A DNA stretch of 64,000 nucleotides from Alitta virens. Taxonomy: Eukaryota > Annelida > Polychaeta > Phyllodocida > Nereididae. Each line of letters begins with the position of its first letter. Within the stretch, counting starts at the first letter, position 1. Below, piece after piece: positions 49,735 through 62,574 of the stretch. The notes under the pieces were generated by a model. The model made no database searches. It was not told the origin of the DNA and worked only from the letters and a program-made list of their open reading frames with translations. A program made the position numbers and the translations under genes. The stretch covers positions 34,432,685 through 34,496,684 of the forward strand of contig OW028578.1 of the NCBI GenBank assembly GCA_932294295.1, given 5' to 3'.

Positions 49735-50160
49735 TCAGATCATCTGTTAGAGAGCACCAGCTAATCAGATCATTGTAGAGATCACCAGCCAATCAGATCA
49801 TCTGTTAGAGATCACCAGCCAATCAAATAAACTTTTAGAGATCACCAGCCAATCAGATCATCTGTTATAGAGCACCAGACAATCAGATCATGTGTTAAAG
49901 ATCTCCAGACAATCAGATCATCAATCAAATATATCCAGCGAATCAGATCATCTGCTACAGATCACCAGCGAATCAGATCATTTGTTAAAAATAACCAGCC
50001 AATCAAATCATCTGTTGGGGATCACCAACCAATCAGATCATCAATAAAGAGAATCAGCCAATAAGATCATCTTCTAGAGATCACCAGCCAATCAGATCAT
50101 TTGCTAAAGATCACCAGCCGATCAGATCATCAATAAAGATAACCAGCCAATCAATCTGTT
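49735..50160. repeat. ~30-bp minisatellite containing CCAAT motifs (first array)
   Basis: About 15 units of AATCAGATCATCTGTTAGAG followed by ATCACCAGCC. Most units carry GCCAATCAG. The second array is at 61665-62245. Confidence 0.92.
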
Positions 50161-50275
50161 GGCCAACTAACTTTTATCTTAAGTAGTCAGCCTATTTTTT
50201 TACATTTATTCAGTTCATTAATAGTACAATATATATATGAAAATTGAGATAGCAGGCTGGACACCAGTCGAATAG

Positions 50276-50461
50276 ACCCTTTTCACACAGCAGCCATGTT
50301 GGCATTTTTGCCTTATTGACTTCATTTTAATTATTTCCTATATTGTGATATCATTACTTCTCCATTACCATTGTATACTGATGATGTCACAATAATATAC
50401 CTGAGTGCAAAGAGAGGTCAATGAGGCAAACATTCCAACATGGCTGCTATGTGAAAAGGGT
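50276..50461. mobile_element. MITE with ACCCTTTTCACA inverted ends, copy 2 (most complete)
   Basis: The ends ACCCTTTTCACACAGCAGCC and the reverse complement ACCCTTTTCACATAGCAGCC continue as inverted repeats for about 45 bp (CATGTTGG...TTGCC). The element is 186 bp with no coding capacity. Confidence 0.85.
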
Positions 50462-51096
50462 GTATTGCGCCTTGTCAGTACACAAACATTAGTTTAAAAA
50501 AAAAACTGCAGAAATCCTTCAATCATCATATAGTCATTGGTCATAATGCATATGATTTAGTGCAAACCACTTTACATATCCATGACTTATGATGACCAAC
50601 TAATTTGATAAACTGAGGCTGTTGTTTTGATTAAAACAAGGTCTGACAATATAGATAAATATGCCAAACAAAAATGTTAATATTGTGCTTATATAATCAG
50701 AATGCTCAAAAATTATTTTCAGCAATCCTATATTGACAAACAACATACAATCTCACAATATTATTCCCAAAAGGTTGCCATACCAACCTGTACAAACAGA
50801 TCCATACAAACCTTTGTAATGAAAATTCTGTGAGCTTACTTTCACTGAGGTTGTAGACAATATTGATTTGACAGTCCTCAAATACTTCACTAAAAAATTT
50901 CATAATCACTCTGATAACAAAATTCTTTTCAAAAGCGTCAACTAAAGAAACTAAACTGACATTAAAATGTTGAACAGTTGCTCTGTTAGGTAAAATATAA
51001 CTTGGGCAGTCTGTTTTATTAGCATAATGAAAAGTGTATGCAAGCAAAACAAAAAATAAAGATTATATATCCAGAAGCCTGTTATAAATATATTTA

Positions 51097-51977
51097 ATGT
51101 ATTTGTCAGGCATTCAAGCGTCCATTCTTATATTACCAGAGGATTAGATAACTTTGCACTTCCAAGAGTTAGCCATGATTTTGCAAAGAACAGTCCCAGA
51201 TATAAGTTAGCAAAGTTTTTTAATGAAATGACAAATGAATTTAAAAGTAAAATACACTCTCATAGCATGCATGGTTTCAAACTGTATGTCAAGAAATCGA
51301 TAATTAATCAATACATTACTGACTGCAATGATCCTAATTGTTTTTCATGTCGACAGTAATTTGTGTCCAGATAAAGAAACTAAGAAATTTATGCAGTCCT
51401 TTTGATATTCATGGAGCTTGGATGCCTGATGGAGTCATTACTACTTGTCAAATACATGTATGGCTAAACTTAATGCCATACTGAGGCATACACATCTACT
51501 TACTTGTGACATGTGATCTAACATCTTTTCTTAAATTTTGCACTTCTAGTAGTTCTATCCTTCAACTTGGCCTGCCTTGTTCAAATACCCACCATTTTGT
51601 TCATCTGTTGGTTCCTTCGGGATTCTACTTCTCCTTATCATTATACCATTTCCAGCTGATTTCAGATCACTTGTGAAAATATGTCATAAATATCATTTGA
51701 TTGCATACTATTCTTTTCTTTTGCACCTCTTTGACAAAATAAGAAATATACCTATTGATGATTCAATAGTTTCATGTGGTCAAACATGACGTACCAGTGT
51801 TCCTGGTGTATGGCTGATGCTCCCTGACCTATATCATGGGTGGCCTCCAAGAAGCGGCAAATTGCCTTGTGGGGGTCTCCCTCCATACTTCATACTTTAT
51901 CATCCATTTCATTAATGATACACTATAGCAGCAGCAACATTAAGTGTATGTATGGAAAATAAAAGAAATTCTGATTC
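51097..51977 (+). mobile_element. CR1-like LINE 3' end, copy B only
   Basis: An 881-bp insertion relative to the sister at 37275, flanked by TATTTA on both sides (51091-51096 and 51978-51983). The first part encodes a broken C-terminal reverse-transcriptase tail (NFALPRVSHDFAKNSPRYKL, AKFFNEMTNEFKSKIHS). The end GAAATTCTGATTCT resembles the ATTCT-type tails of CR1 elements. Confidence 0.8.
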
Positions 51978-51999
51978 TATTTAGAGAGATGCTTTTATT

Positions 52000-53300
52000 C
52001 CAACCATAACACATTTTTCAATAAATGTAATAGTATAATTCAAAATAAATTCTGTAAGGTGTTGGAGACAGACACTTTGGCATACAGCTGCTAGTATGTC
52101 TACCACCAGAGGATGTGATTTCAAAGGTACATACATGTATGTGGGGATTGACATAAGATAATCGACCAAATGAAACAACATAGAAAGTGGTCAGAGGGAA
52201 ATCACAGTATTTCAAAAACTTCTTCTTTTTTCATAAGTTGTGAGACAATGTGAGTATAATTACATAAACTAAAAAAATATGCACGACTTTTAAACATTTA
52301 TTTCTGTGACATATATCAAAGTACTCTTGTGTCATTTTGGGAGAAACAAAATACTACATTGATTGTCAAAATTTGTCAAGAATATTAAAATGGAATGTTT
52401 TTATAAAACATAAAACGTGAACATAACAATTTTGCTACTTTGAGATATTCATCAAAGCCATACTTTATACTTCATCAGAGATTTTGAAAGCTTTCAAAAC
52501 ATAGCTCAGACTTCCAGTTCATTTTAATAACTGTCAACTCTGTGATTTTTTAGATTTACATGCAAGAACAATTGAGCAGAGTATCTGCAGCCTCTTCAAG
52601 TTTCACATCTAAACAGTATATAAAATAAATGTGATGCCATGCCCAAAACAATGAAATATAAATTAAAAAAATATATATCTGGAGAATTGGCAAATTATCA
52701 ATATAATGGCTCAGCATTTCGTCAAAGGAAAGAAAGACATTTTACTGTAGATGCACCTGATTTAAAATATTACAATATAATCGTGCTAAATTCACATATA
52801 AATGCACATAATGGCATTATGGGTCCATGTTTTTAATAGTGATATATGATAACTGTTATTACAATAGTCAATAATTGTACCAACAATACATATTTTAAGA
52901 AACATAACTGCACGTACATAATCCATGAAAGTTATCAAGAAATATAATCTGATTGATTTGCTTACCTATCCCTCTTTTTCAACCTGCTTTCTCTTTCTAT
53001 TCTCTCCTCTCTCTATATACCCAGACTACTCTTCATTATATCAAGTTAACATCTCTGTTTTTTCCTCCCCAATTATGTCTATGAACTTTAAAGCCATCTG
53101 TTTTAACTTTTCTAAAAATTTCAAAACCTATTCTCACCTTTTCCTTTTTAACCTCACTTAATTCATTTTACATAATATGTTTTCACCTCATACCTTTTGT
53201 ATAAGGATTCAGCTAATCTAAGCATTATATGCTAATTGTACCTGTGTGACATTATACAATATTGAGGTTATGCAACATCACAAATCATACCGCAACCTTC
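52000..53300. repeat. Segmental duplication, block P (second copy, right part)
   Basis: Continues the match to 37280-38600 after the LINE insertion. No gene was supported. Confidence 0.85.
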
Positions 53301-53690
53301 TTGAACTGGTAGGATGCATCGCTGAGCGGATTGGACATGACCTGTGTTAGAGAAAATTCGGACAGCAAAAGTCGAAGTCTTCCTGGAACGTAAGCCCCAC
53401 CACCTCACGGAGCGAATTACCTCAGTAAGTTCCTTGCAAAATCTTTTTCCGGTGAGACAGTACAGGTAGAAATTGACAGCAGGGTTTATGTACAGAAGGG
53501 AGAAGCAAATTGTCTTAATTAAGAAAAATCTAGGCTCATCCATTCCGTTAGAATCTTCACCAGTATTGTATATGAAGATAAACATTGCAAAAGGAGCCGT
53601 TAAAATGAGCCATGATATGGAAACGCCTAAAAGCATGACAGTAATGCGGTATTGACCGATTCGTATGCCATGATTCCGACTACAGCCTTG
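53268..53690 (-). pseudogene. GPCR copy B, TM6-TM7 and C-tail only
   Basis: From SRNHGIRIGQYR onward the frame matches copy A almost exactly (SWLILTAPFAMFIFIYNTG, NPAVNFYLYCLTGKRF). Arg (CGA) stands where copy A has TGA. Upstream, homology stops abruptly at about 53682; TM1-TM5, the N-terminus and the presumed promoter of copy A (38987 to about 39990) are replaced by about 100 bp of unrelated sequence. A one-base deletion after KTSTFAVR shifts the tail into a longer frame ending at 53268. The open frame from 53738 is accidental at its start. Confidence 0.85.
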
Positions 53691-53885
53691 CTCATAGAAG
53701 TAACAAAATTGACAGCTGTCCAACTGACAATACTGCACTGGAACACATTCGCAAACATTATATTATTTTACATTTACAATTGTTCTATTGTCAGTGCCAT
53801 TTTATTTGTTATTTTATTCATGTTATCTTTTTGTTGGTTTACTAATCCCTTGTGGATTTATGTTTGTCTGTTTAAACCCTTCTAA

Positions 53886-54493
53886 TGCTCTGGCAAGGAA
53901 ACGAGAAGGCGGTCTCTTGTGAGTGGCTTGAATAGGCCTTTATTGGCAACATACATGAATCAACACACATACAAGAGACATTGCTCTTGTGGAAGCCCCA
54001 TGCTCCTCAAACACAAGGAATTCGCAAATGTCTCTGAAAATGTACATGTTAGTTATAGAACTTTAACATGAATGAAACTTACATATATTAGTATAAACGT
54101 CATGAGCAACAGACATGACTAATCCAGTCTTATGGTAAGTTAAACAGTACCAGACTTATCCTAGTCTTATATAACTTAGACAATAATAATCAGCACAGGA
54201 CTTATTCTAATGTTATCGCAACTTAGATAATAATACTCACTGTGACAGACTGAAAATATATATACATATGATAAATATGTTATACAAGCAAATATATCGA
54301 GAAAAAATGGTGAACCATCTAGAATTAAAATGAACAATTTTGATGGGGTATTGGGAGGGTGGGAACGAAGGAATGAAAGCGAATGACCACTTAGCCCTTG
54401 TCCCATAGTTTTATAGGGCTTGGAAAGGGATTAAAATGATATGCCTATGATTGGCCGATATGAGGAGTGCGGCGCCAGGAAAGGTGGGGAGCA
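53886..54493 (-). mobile_element. Probable solo LTR, copy B only
   Basis: On the minus strand it begins TGCTCCCCACC and ends CCAGAGCA (TG...CA). It contains a TATA box TATAAAA (54415-54409) and, about 470 nt downstream, AATAAA (53944-53939) followed by GGCC. This is the order expected of a U3-R-U5 long terminal repeat. The sister sequence at about 40130 lacks it. Flanks (CTAA/TTAA) are not a clean duplication, and some extra bases border it. Confidence 0.55.
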
Positions 54494-55129
54494 TTAATGC
54501 TTAACTAATTTTATATTAATAAAATATATTTATCAACTGCAACATAAAATAAATCTGTCTTACTCTTGTATATTGTTATATTGTATTGGTCTTCTCTCTG
54601 CCCACTTTCAATCTTCATCAGTTTCCTCTCAATGCTGTGAGCAGGTGATGAATAAACCAGAGTCATCATACAATAGAATCCTGATGTATCTGAGAGCATC
54701 CTTCTCCCGTTGTTAATTCACTACTTTGATAAATCTAATTCACAAATGACTTCTCCAAAGCAGTCTTTTCCGACGTACAGCAGCTTAATACTAATCAGGC
54801 AGAATTTTTCCTTTGTGTGTCTCTTGTACAATGGAATCACTACATTTAAGCTTATAAATTTCGTTCCAAAATGGGGTTAATATTGAGATAGCATCATTGG
54901 AGTGTCTAGTATTGCGAATACATTTAATTTCAAAATGGGATTAATATGGGGATTGCATCATCAGAATGTCTAGCAATGCCAATACAATTCATTCCAGAAT
55001 GGGGTTAATATGAGGTAGCATCATTTGCATGCTGGTCTAAGATGTTACATATAACCTGTGCAGAGAGGTATAGCTAATGAAGTTACCCTTTATTAGAATA
55101 GTGATATATGATAACTGATATACAAGCGA

Positions 55130-57540
55130 TTAGGTCCAGATTGATGGAGTCTTAGTTATAAGTATTAAATCGTACTGTATGTGTTTTTTAGTTTAACATA
55201 GACTCAGTGTTGACTCAGTATCTTAGTAATTAGCTTTGCAATGATGCTGTAATGGAGAAGTGGTCACTGACACTGTAGCAGATATGCATTGTTTGATGAT
55301 GTCATATATATTGTGATGTCATTAATGTAACAATCAAGTAGTGATGTCCTCCTATTGGCTTTTCATGCGCTGCTATGGTCGAAGTGCCCCCCTTTACAGC
55401 AGCCTCGGTTATTTTTTCTCCCCTTTTTCTAAGTGAACAAACATATCATCCGTGGAGATTATATCAGACACCATAATCCTAGAACTCAATGTGTCATTGT
55501 GTTTCAGTAATCCCAGTCACTGCAGAATAATGTTGGTATAATTCGATGTAGAATGTGATCTGTGGATAGTTACTGGATGAAATGTTCACTAATATGTCCT
55601 GTAATCTTGTGAAAAAATCAGATTGGAAGGCTCTTTTCCTCCAATTGTGGCCTTTTGCAACAAATGTCATGAAATATGTGGGTAATCCAGTCTTTGATAT
55701 GAATGTTTGTGTTTTCTTGCAGTTATTTTCTATACATGCTTCTGTAATGGTAATGTCCACGATTTCTACAGTACATAGCTTGTGTTTGACAAGAATCCAG
55801 TTTGACTGTCAGGATATATATTCACAATAGACAACTAATATAACAGTATATTTTTGGACAGGAAAAAATACATTGAAATAGTCAAAAGATAAACAATTTG
55901 TAATGAGACAAATTAATTAATATAATCCTCTGATAATTAATGATAAAAACATTGATTTGAGTGGAGCATAGAATCAAGCTGCAGACATTGATTGGTGAGT
56001 TCTGTGAATGCAAGTTGTAAATAAAGTAATTTCCTATGTTGTGGAATACCACAGGGCATTGTGGTTTTTCCTGTGCTGAAAATCTGATTGGGAACAACAT
56101 TTCAAATCCATAGCTACAATGCAAGGCCTAAATTGCAATATTCAAAGTAATACCAGATGGCGATTTAGAAGTTTTTCAACAAAATAACTTACTAATATGT
56201 GTCTATACAGTAAATAAGCAACTTAATATATATATAGATAGATAGTGTTTTCGGCGCAGCAAAATCTAACCAAAAATTAAAGAGAAGCGGAGAATTTTTC
56301 TGAAGTATTTGTGAAAACAGTGTCCCTTTCAATATTCAGTAAGGGCCCAGTTTTGCATTTGAAGGGACATGGGGGTCTAATTCATCATTTGCAAATCAAT
56401 CCCAAGGTGAAGAAAGTGACCCGGGAAAGCACAGGTAGATCAAAGGAGACGGGGAAAAAACGAAGATAAAAACCAAAGAAAAACAACATCAGTGAAATTG
56501 ATATACAGCTGGTGAAATTTAGTCAATCGCACATGGACAAACAGACAGTGATACAGTAATACTCTCAAATAACTTTCAGTTTAACTGTTGCTATATCCAG
56601 AGCTACCATGATCTAACTGAAGCTGTTACAGAACCTTATTACTTTGAAGGGAATGTACTTCAGCAAGTTGAATGAAATATCCTCATATCATATCAGCAGC
56701 TGGGTGGCCTAATAGTGAAGGCAACTGCCAATTCCGTATTGGCCAGCTCTGCTGAAGGTCCAAGGTTTCATCCCAGCCCCGGGCACTCTTCATGAGTTAC
56801 ATCCCAGCTGGATGACGATCAAATGAGATATTAAATTGGTGGTGCCTTGTACTCAATGTGTATGATGATGCAAGTAAAAGACCCTACAACTGGGGTAAAT
56901 GTGTAATGTAGTGTTGATTCCAAGCCTTATCATTTCATCATTAAGTCTCCCTCTCGCAGCCGTGATATAAGCTGGCAAAACATCTTTTCTTAATTACCTC
57001 TAGCGCTTGTCACCCTATTAACTCGCCTATGTTCACCTGTAATTGTATTCTATAAGCTAAATAACATTGAAACTATAATCGAGATTTAAAAAAAAAACAC
57101 TTACTGCGAATCAACTAATAACGAATCAGGACTTTAATAGTGCAGCTCTCTTGGACAAATTCTTTTCATGAATATTGACAAATTTTTTTTTAAGTAGATG
57201 AAATAAGACATACAACCCTGTTGAAACAAAAAGTTTCAAAATTCTCTTTAAAAACTTGTATGCTATGTAAGATGCTGAATTGATGAAATTTGAATGCAAA
57301 ATCTCAGTGACATGGGCCTTATTAAATTCCTTTGTTATATCGTAAATTTATACTTCTACTAAGTCCTAAAACATAAGAAATGTTTCTATAAGGACTAAAA
57401 TATGGAAAATATGGCATAGCGACTGAATATTTTTGAGAAAAAAGAAGTGAAAAATATGAAAATACAAACACCAGAACAAAGCTGCAAAAAAACATTGCTG
57501 ACATTTACAGCATTAATAATAGATGAGGAAACTACAGAAA
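55130..57540. repeat. Segmental duplication, blocks R-S-T (second copy)
   Basis: Matches 42490-44530. Includes SINE S1 at 56697-56990. No gene was supported. Confidence 0.85.
56697..56990 (+). repeat. tRNA-derived SINE (family S1)
   Basis: Sister of the copy at 44010-44300, with the same flanks. Confidence 0.75.
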
Positions 57541-57589
57541 CAAAGTATATAGATGCATATTACTTTTTGGCCAAGATGGCTGGACAAAA

Positions 57590-60500
57590 TGAAGCATTCT
57601 GGTTGTCTCACAGCAGCTGAGTAGATAATACAGTGGCTTATTACAGTTAATAGACATATAAAGAACATGAAGACAATATGGACACCTCTGGAGAAATAAT
57701 TCCACCTAGGAAGTTCTCATGCAATTATGCCATACGATTGTTTGATGACGTCATCTAATGTATGATGTAATATAAGAACAGTTTCTGTATCATTTACACA
57801 AATAGTACCATGCAGCCATTTTTTGGTCCATTATAACTATTTGCCAACATATTCCTAACTAAAATTGGTTGTATTAGACCAATTACTCTGGTCATTTTGA
57901 GAAATTATTGTACCAAAGGATAGAAAAGGATATGCAAACAATACAATTAATGACCCATTGTGCGTTTTATTAAGGAAAATCATGATAATGTAAGAATTGT
58001 GTGTTTATGAATAATTATTATCAGTTAAATCACCTTGAAAAGCCTTAATTTGTTTCCATTTAACTTGTAATTATCTCTTTACATTGTCAGTTTAATTAAT
58101 CAATTTCACATCACGTTCGCAAAGTGAAATACAGATAAACTGTTAATTGTCTTCAATTCATTAATTTGTTGTGTTCCGTTGTCGTCCATGCCAAGCTGTA
58201 CTGCAGATATTTAACTGTGCACAAATATGCATTGCCCTTAAAATACTATCATGATTATTAAATTACACTGCAGGTGATTTCACAAATTGTATTGTTTATC
58301 TCATTGTTATTGTTTCATATCATACATGAATAATGTTGCCATTCCATTGTTAATTTGTTAAAATGTTATTATAATATAAGACACTGTGTAATATCATGCA
58401 TACCACTAATAGTATTGATCAGATATTGATTATTATAATCATTGCACACTACAGTTTTCAATTGAAAACATGAGTCATATCAATATTACCTCAATTGTGA
58501 GTTATGAAGTATTTCATATTAATTAAGTTTGTTGTTACTGATTGTATGGAAAACATTATTTGTTATTGTTAATTTATTGGCATTTGGGATAAAATGCAAC
58601 ATCGGCTTAACGTTCGCCCAATGTTGGCCCAATGGTTGCCCAATGTTGGCTCAATGTTGGCTCAATGTTGGCCCAATGGTGGCACTGCATGTTATCGGGG
58701 TTCAAGATGTAGCGTTACTTTACTGTTTACGCTGATGATTGTTGATATGTACAGTATTCTATATGAAATAAAATTAAAGTAATTTCAGTAAGCTTGGCTT
58801 TTTTGTTGAAATATACAAGTAAAACTGGATATAATTTTGGTTTTAACTTCGATTGAACCCACAGGAACGAACCGACTGGGTAATTGGTTCATTATTTCGT
58901 GGAAGACTACAGTTACAGCAATATGGCTCTTAGCGGAATTTATGCTAATTTCTCAAGGGATATGTCCTTTATTTAGTGTGTTTCTTCGGCAGGTATATGA
59001 CCTTTGAAATCAAGCACCTCACCAGAAAAAAACTCTGGATTGGAGCTAATTATAAACAGTGGCCTTCTAGATTGGGAAATCGATATTTTTACAAAAAACA
59101 AAATCTACTGACGTACTATTCTCAAATTACCGGATCAGAACTATGTTGTGACTTTCCCCTGCACGTACAAGTGGCGGCAGTTAACGCGCGGAAACTTCTC
59201 TAGAGGTAAATAATGACTTGGAAGCAAGGAAGAGCTACAAACGCTATGTATTGTATTTCTTTGGCTCATAAAAGTGTAGAATAGAACTTCAAAACAGCGG
59301 AAATGTCATTAATGAAAAGAATATTCCAATTTGCCTCAATTTATCAGGAACATTTGTAGCTCTTCCTTGCTTCCAAGTCATTATCACTAATTGTCAAATT
59401 AACGTAGTTCAAACTCCATCTAACCAAGCTGAGCATCCAGATATTGTCCTTTATTCAAAATGACACTGTTCCTTCAATGGACTGTACCTGGTTCTTGGCA
59501 CCTACTGCCTCCAGCCACTACTTACTTTTCATCATTTTATGACAAAAAGGTGTTATCCAAGGTCCCAGATTTTCCCTCAGACTGTTATAGCCAAATACAA
59601 CCATTAAGGTGTAGTCCAGTGTCATCAAATTAGATGCTCTTTAAAATTGCTAAAAGTCAATTAGTTATGCAAACGATGTATAGTTAGTTATTTCAGGACA
59701 CATTGTGATGTAACAAGGCACATTGCGATGTAACAAGGCGCATTGTGATGTAACAAGCCACATTCTGATGTAACAAGCCACATTCTGATGTAACAAGACA
59801 CATTGTGATGTAATAAGACAAAGTTGAACTGGTTTCAATTCAGTGCATCAGTAAAACCTCTTAGGGGAAAAATTTGATTAATAATTTGCCTTACTTTGGT
59901 TTGATGAAAAATTGAACTCATCAATCAAGTTATGAATGCCATGGCTAAAGTTCATACAATGTTCATTGATTTTTAATGTCACAGTACTAGAAATTCAGTG
60001 TTGACGCCTTAAGATATTAACTAAATGTCAGGGTTAGTTAATGCAAATACAAAACTGATTTTCTTGGCAAGACCATGGTCAAAATGACCTTCATAAAAGC
60101 TTGTAATACATTTCCAGGTATATATTTGGTTTTATTATTTGCTGAAAGCTATTTTTGACTGTTTATGGCACTAGCAGCTGTAAAAAGTAAATAAATGATG
60201 CATATAGAAATCTGAACAGTGCATTTAATCATGGTGTATGTTTTTAATAGCTCCCAATATTTAATGAACGGTGTCATGACATATTGTGTGAAAATAGTTC
60301 TTAATTGTCATATCATTTTAAAACTTTTACACAAATGATGTACTTCAAATTGCATGATCATTTATACTTTTTTGATTGGCTTAGTTTTTCCATGGACTCC
60401 ATGGTTTTCTGTGTTGTGCAACTTATATTTTGTGGGAAAGTAATTTGTTCTATTCTATAAGGGCAACATTCAGTACCTTGGGCATTGCATGAACGTCATT

Positions 60501-61640
60501 CCTTGTGGTAGGAAATGCAGATCACCCAGCCCATATCACTCGCTTTTTCAAGTGATAAAGCTGCAATTGGGATTGAAACATTTATACTTCATTTTCTTTT
60601 CTTTGACAGTTTGAATTCTTGAATGTACACATTACATATTCATAATAAACAAACTTGCATAGCCTGCTGTTGTTGCAGTGGTATTATGATAAGCACACAC
60701 ATGTCACAAAATAATCCCCCAGAGCAAAAACTCACTAAGGTCTTACAGCAATTTTTATAGACTTGGAAACATAACTTCAGATGATGTCAATATGAATTCA
60801 GACCTCAAATTGGCTAACACAATTACTCAGCTGATAAAGAGTCCTGTATTCACATGACCTCCTCTGGAGTATAGTTTCCGAGTCCATGAGTTCAGCTGTA
60901 TGTGACTTCTATACTATGCAATGGAATACATTGTCCAATACATTGTTGCACAATGCATCGTGATGCCAGTATGCCAATTGAAAGGTGACAGTCAGTGTGG
61001 AAAAGCAAAGCAAGGAAAAGTTGTAATGGTTCATCCGTGTCTTGCAATGCAAATTACGCTAGCTGTTGGTCTGTTGTGTTGAATTAAAAATACAAATTTG
61101 AAAGGTCAATTTAAGTCCTTTCAGATCCTGGCTAAAAATAACTCACATCACATGTTTGTTCAAGCTTGAGCCACCCAGTGAAACTATGCTGGATTAGTTT
61201 GAGTTTTCTCAAGCAACAACCGAAGAAACCAGACGGCCTAGTGGTTAAGACATTGGCCTATAGTGGGACAAATAAAATCTACACTGAAAAATAGCAGGCC
61301 CATAATAAAGATGGTACTTATGGATTTTCATTTGCTTGACAGAGCTGCTCTGGTTTTATGTAAATATTTACTGCACCTGTCATATACAATTTCCCTTAAA
61401 CCAGCAAATTAGATTTTGAAATGTCAAGGGAATTACATATCTTCTTTTCTCTTCTTGTTACGCACTGTTGCTAATTGGATGATGCAGCTGCGTGTATGAT
61501 GTCATTTTTTGACAACAATGCAAAATAGAAGGCATCAGTCAAATTGAATTCTTTGGTAAATATGATATTTGAACAGTGAACACCTCCAAATTATATTTGA
61601 ATCAATTAAACCGGGATTGTGTGGCAAGGACTGTACCATG
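57590..61640. repeat. Segmental duplication, blocks U-V-W (copy B)
   Basis: Matches 33280-36360 and 45315-48335. Holds the short tandem at 58615-58684 and the 20-bp tandem at 59696-59822. A 75-codon frame at 58976-59203 is shared with copy Z only for its first part and is not recognised; I do not call it a gene. Confidence 0.88.
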
Positions 61641-61664
61641 ACCGAGAATGTTATTCATTCTCAT

Positions 61665-62245
61665 TATTGACATCAGCCAATCAGATCACCTGTTAGAGAG
61701 CACCAGCTAATCAAAATATAATAATCATCTGTTGGAGATCACCAGCCAATCAGACCAGCAATAAAGATAACCAGCCAATCAGATGGTCTGCTAGAGATCA
61801 CCAGCAAATTAGATCATCTTTTTTAGAGATCACCAGCCAATCAGATCATTTTTAGAGAGCACCAGCCAATCAGATAATATGTTAAAGAGCTCCAGACAAT
61901 CAGATCATCAATCAAAAAATAAACCAGCCAATCAGATCATCTAGATATCACCAGCCAATCAGATCGTTTGCTAAAGATCACTAGCCAATCAGATCATTTG
62001 TTGAAGAGATCCAGCCAATCAGATCATCAATCAAATAAACCAGCCAATCAGATCATCTAGAGATCACCAGCCAATCAGATCGTTTGTTTAAGATCAACAG
62101 CCAATCAGATCATTTGTTGAAGAGATCCAGCCAATCAGGTCTTCTGTTGCAAATCACCCGCCAATTACATCATCAATAAAGATAACCAGCCAATCAGTTC
62201 CTTTGTAACAATCTGTTAGAAATCACCAGCCAATCAGATCATCCA
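61665..62245. repeat. ~30-bp CCAAT-containing minisatellite (second array)
   Basis: Around 18-19 units of the same repeat as 49735-50160, with better preserved CCAGCCAATCAGATC cores and shorter variant units. Confidence 0.92.
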
Positions 62246-62574
62246 TTTGAGATGACATGTGCAGTGTGAATATCTAGTCTCATGCAGTTTTGATACAGTA
62301 CTGTTCAGTTAAAATTGAAGCTACCCAGTTATTTTCACATAGAGTTCCTTGATAATAGACACAGTACTGTGTCAGGACCCAGCTCAAGATCATATATACA
62401 TTCAGGTATGTTGCTTAATCGGATCATAAAGCATGGGAGACCTATTTGTCCAGGCTGTCTTGTAATACAAAAGTTGCAGCTGCATGCTGGCTATGGAGTA
62501 TGAGCAGCTGCAGCTTTGTCATGAAGATGATGCTGGGCTAAGTTGATATTTCAAGTGGGGTTACTAAATTCAAG

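Noticed and set aside
55494..56124. Minus-strand frames of 80-88 codons with counterparts at 43321-43509
   Set aside because: They repeat only because the DNA is duplicated; indels between the copies shift frame without compensation.
58976..59203. 75-codon frame, shared for its first part with copy Z (about 34620-34720)
   Set aside because: The two copies diverge abruptly mid-frame and copy Z then stops; no known domain. The near-identity of the DNA extends well outside the frame.
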